From: UKL13-2 sp044229235
GTDB lineage: Bacteria; Pseudomonadota; Gammaproteobacteria; Burkholderiales; Usitatibacteraceae
Direction of reading: 5' to 3'
DNA: 64,000 nucleotides
Assembly (NCBI GenBank): GCA_044229235.1
Contig: JBGATH010000002.1
Location: 1 to 64,000, forward strand
Below the pieces are notes generated by a model. That model was given only the letters and a program-made list of their open reading frames with translations, was not told the DNA's origin and made no database searches. Within the stretch, counting starts at the first letter, position 1. Each line of letters starts with the position of its first letter. This document shows, piece by piece, positions 63,079 to 64,000 of the stretch. A program made the position numbers and the translations under genes.

Positions 63079-63840
63079 GTGACGCAAGGCGTGCAACTGC
63101 TCACCTCCCTGCTGTTGCCGCCGGCGTCGCTGTTCATCGCTTTCGTTGCAGGCGCACTGCTGCTTCGCCGTTGGCCACGGACCGGCAAGTCGCTGATGGC
63201 GATTTCATTTCTGCTGCTGTGGCTGCTGTCGACACCGCTGGTGAGCAATGCCCTGCTTGACGAACTTGATGCCGAATCGGTCGATGCGAAACCCGACTTC
63301 AGCCGCGCGCAGGCGATCGTCGTGCTCAGTGCCGGGCGTTACGTCGCGAGCCGCGATTTTGCCGCCGGCGGCAAGGACATGGTGGATGGTTTCACGCTGG
63401 AACGGCTGCGTCACGGCGCCGCCGTGTACCGCGAATCCCGGCTGCCGATGGCCGTCACCGGCGGCCCGCCGGAGGCCGGTGGCGAATCGATGGCGAAACT
63501 GATGTCGCGGGCGCTGCGCGATTTCAATGTGCCGGTGACGTGGCTGGAGGAAGCCGCACGCAATACCGGTGAAAACGCCGCGTACAGCGCGCGCCTGCTG
63601 GAACCGGCAAAGGTCCGCACCATTGTGCTGGTCACGCACGGCTGGCATATGCCGCGGGCGCGCCGCGCGTTCGAGCGCGCCGGCTTCAAGGTGATTCCGG
63701 CGGCCACCGGGCTGCACCACCGCGTGCCGCCCACGCCCGCCCAGTTCCGGCCCGGCGCTGCCGCGCTGCGTGACAGCGAGCTGTTTGTTCACGAAGCCAT
63801 CGGTCTGGCGTGGTACCGGATTCGTGGCGCCGGTCAATGA
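63079..63840 (+). CDS. YdcF/ElyC family (DUF218) membrane protein
   Basis: A 253-residue protein with two N-terminal membrane helices (LLTSLLLPPASLFIAFVAGALLL and LMAISFLLLWLLSTPL), then the DUF218 domain: AIVVLSAGRYVASRDFAAGG, LERLRHGAAVYRESRLPMAVTGGPPEAG, and LVTHGWHMPRARRAFERAGF, with ENAAYSA marking the family. ElyC-type proteins act in envelope polysaccharide or enterobacterial common antigen/lipid-carrier steps. Start GTG 63079 is best, in the absence of an ATG; a GTG 15 bases on is possible. 31 bases after the DUF2233 gene, so probably one operon. Confidence 0.85.
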   Translation: MTQGVQLLTSLLLPPASLFIAFVAGALLLRRWPRTGKSLMAISFLLLWLLSTPLVSNALLDELDAESVDAKPDFSRAQAIVVLSAGRYVASRDFAAGGKDMVDGFTLERLRHGAAVYRESRLPMAVTGGPPEAGGESMAKLMSRALRDFNVPVTWLEEAARNTGENAAYSARLLEPAKVRTIVLVTHGWHMPRARRAFERAGFKVIPAATGLHHRVPPTPAQFRPGAAALRDSELFVHEAIGLAWYRIRGAGQ

Positions 63841-63904
63841 ACCCCGAGCAGCTGCCGTGTATGGTGTCGCCCAGCTGATTGCTTTCACCCCAACGAGGAG
63901 AACC

Positions 63905-64000
63905 GTGTTGCCCGCCCAAACCTTTGTCAAACCGCTCGCGCTTGCCCTGCTCACATTGGCCGGTCCGCTGGCTGCCGCACCGATCGCATTGCAGTGCGCG
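63905..64000 (+). CDS. Exported protein, N-terminal fragment
   Basis: The gene begins at GTG 63905, with GAGGAGAA eight bases upstream, and runs off the window. The 32 visible residues form a clear signal peptide (FVKPLALALLTLAGPLAA, cleavage near A-A-A). The mature part is cut off at the window edge. It may share the operon of the preceding two genes (64-base gap). Nothing more can be said. Confidence 0.6.
   Translation, partial: MLPAQTFVKPLALALLTLAGPLAAAPIALQCA

Overview
The window looks like chromosome of a GC-rich betaproteobacterium (Burkholderiales or Rhodocyclales type). The basis is a Bug-type solute receptor, a DUF1302 outer-membrane protein, many LysR and GGDEF proteins, YaeQ and an S4-domain protein. 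The exact genus cannot be read from the sequence. There are no rRNA or tRNA genes and no CRISPR array. The only transposon trace is the end of an IS3-family element at the left edge.

Layout. 1-2.3 kb: IS3 end, a broken gene next to it, and recQ. 2.9-10.5 kb: a four-gene catabolic-looking operon on the minus strand (DUF1302 porin-like protein, secreted protein, coniferyl-aldehyde-type dehydrogenase, glutathione transferase), with a divergent LysR regulator and an orphan Bug receptor. 10.8-16.3 kb: small housekeeping genes (S4 protein, YaeQ), a lipoprotein cyclophilin overlapping a TPR-GGDEF protein, and a 47-residue lysine-rich protein. 16.4-21.2 kb: an acyl-CoA-ligase gene overlapping a ThDP-enzyme gene, followed by a lipase-like hydrolase. 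21.5-29.6 kb: membrane protein, HemG-type flavodoxin, PAS-GGDEF and adenylate cyclase signalling proteins, and a secreted delta-60 repeat protein with a JDVT-like sorting tail.

29.7-36.0 kb: an anaerobic carbon module. A perfect FNR box and a spaced -10 element precede four overlapping genes for a 2-oxoacid:ferredoxin oxidoreductase (gamma, alpha, beta) and a GltD-like NAD(P)H/ferredoxin subunit; NAD-malic enzyme follows. 36.2-37.0 kb: a tandem array of about 190-200 bp units. 37.1-39.3 kb: a pseudo-cyclase/PEGA membrane protein overlapping a Ser/Thr kinase.

39.5-45.8 kb: the most interesting block, on the minus strand. A second FNR-like box with a perfect TATAAT precedes an octaheme cytochrome c of the tetrathionate-reductase family, a cytochrome b, a DUF3373 outer-membrane barrel and a small periplasmic protein. 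A multi-rhodanese periplasmic protein lies downstream. This reads as an oxygen-repressed respiratory or sulfur-handling system that spans the envelope. Its box-to--10 spacing equals that of the oxidoreductase operon, so both are probably induced together without oxygen.

46.3-64 kb: rhlE helicase, branched-chain aminotransferase, a half-size asparaginase domain, another LysR, GNAT, a cysteine-free glutaredoxin-fold protein, a solute-binding lipoprotein, GGDEF-EAL and PAS-GGDEF proteins, a TonB-dependent receptor with a problematic start, a phosphodiester-glycosidase-like lipoprotein and a YdcF-type protein.

Two dispersed palindromic repeat families sit between genes throughout: eight copies of an approximately 60 bp element and two copies of an approximately 80 bp element. 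Four active-looking diguanylate cyclase genes, one adenylate cyclase and one Ser/Thr kinase make the window rich in signalling.
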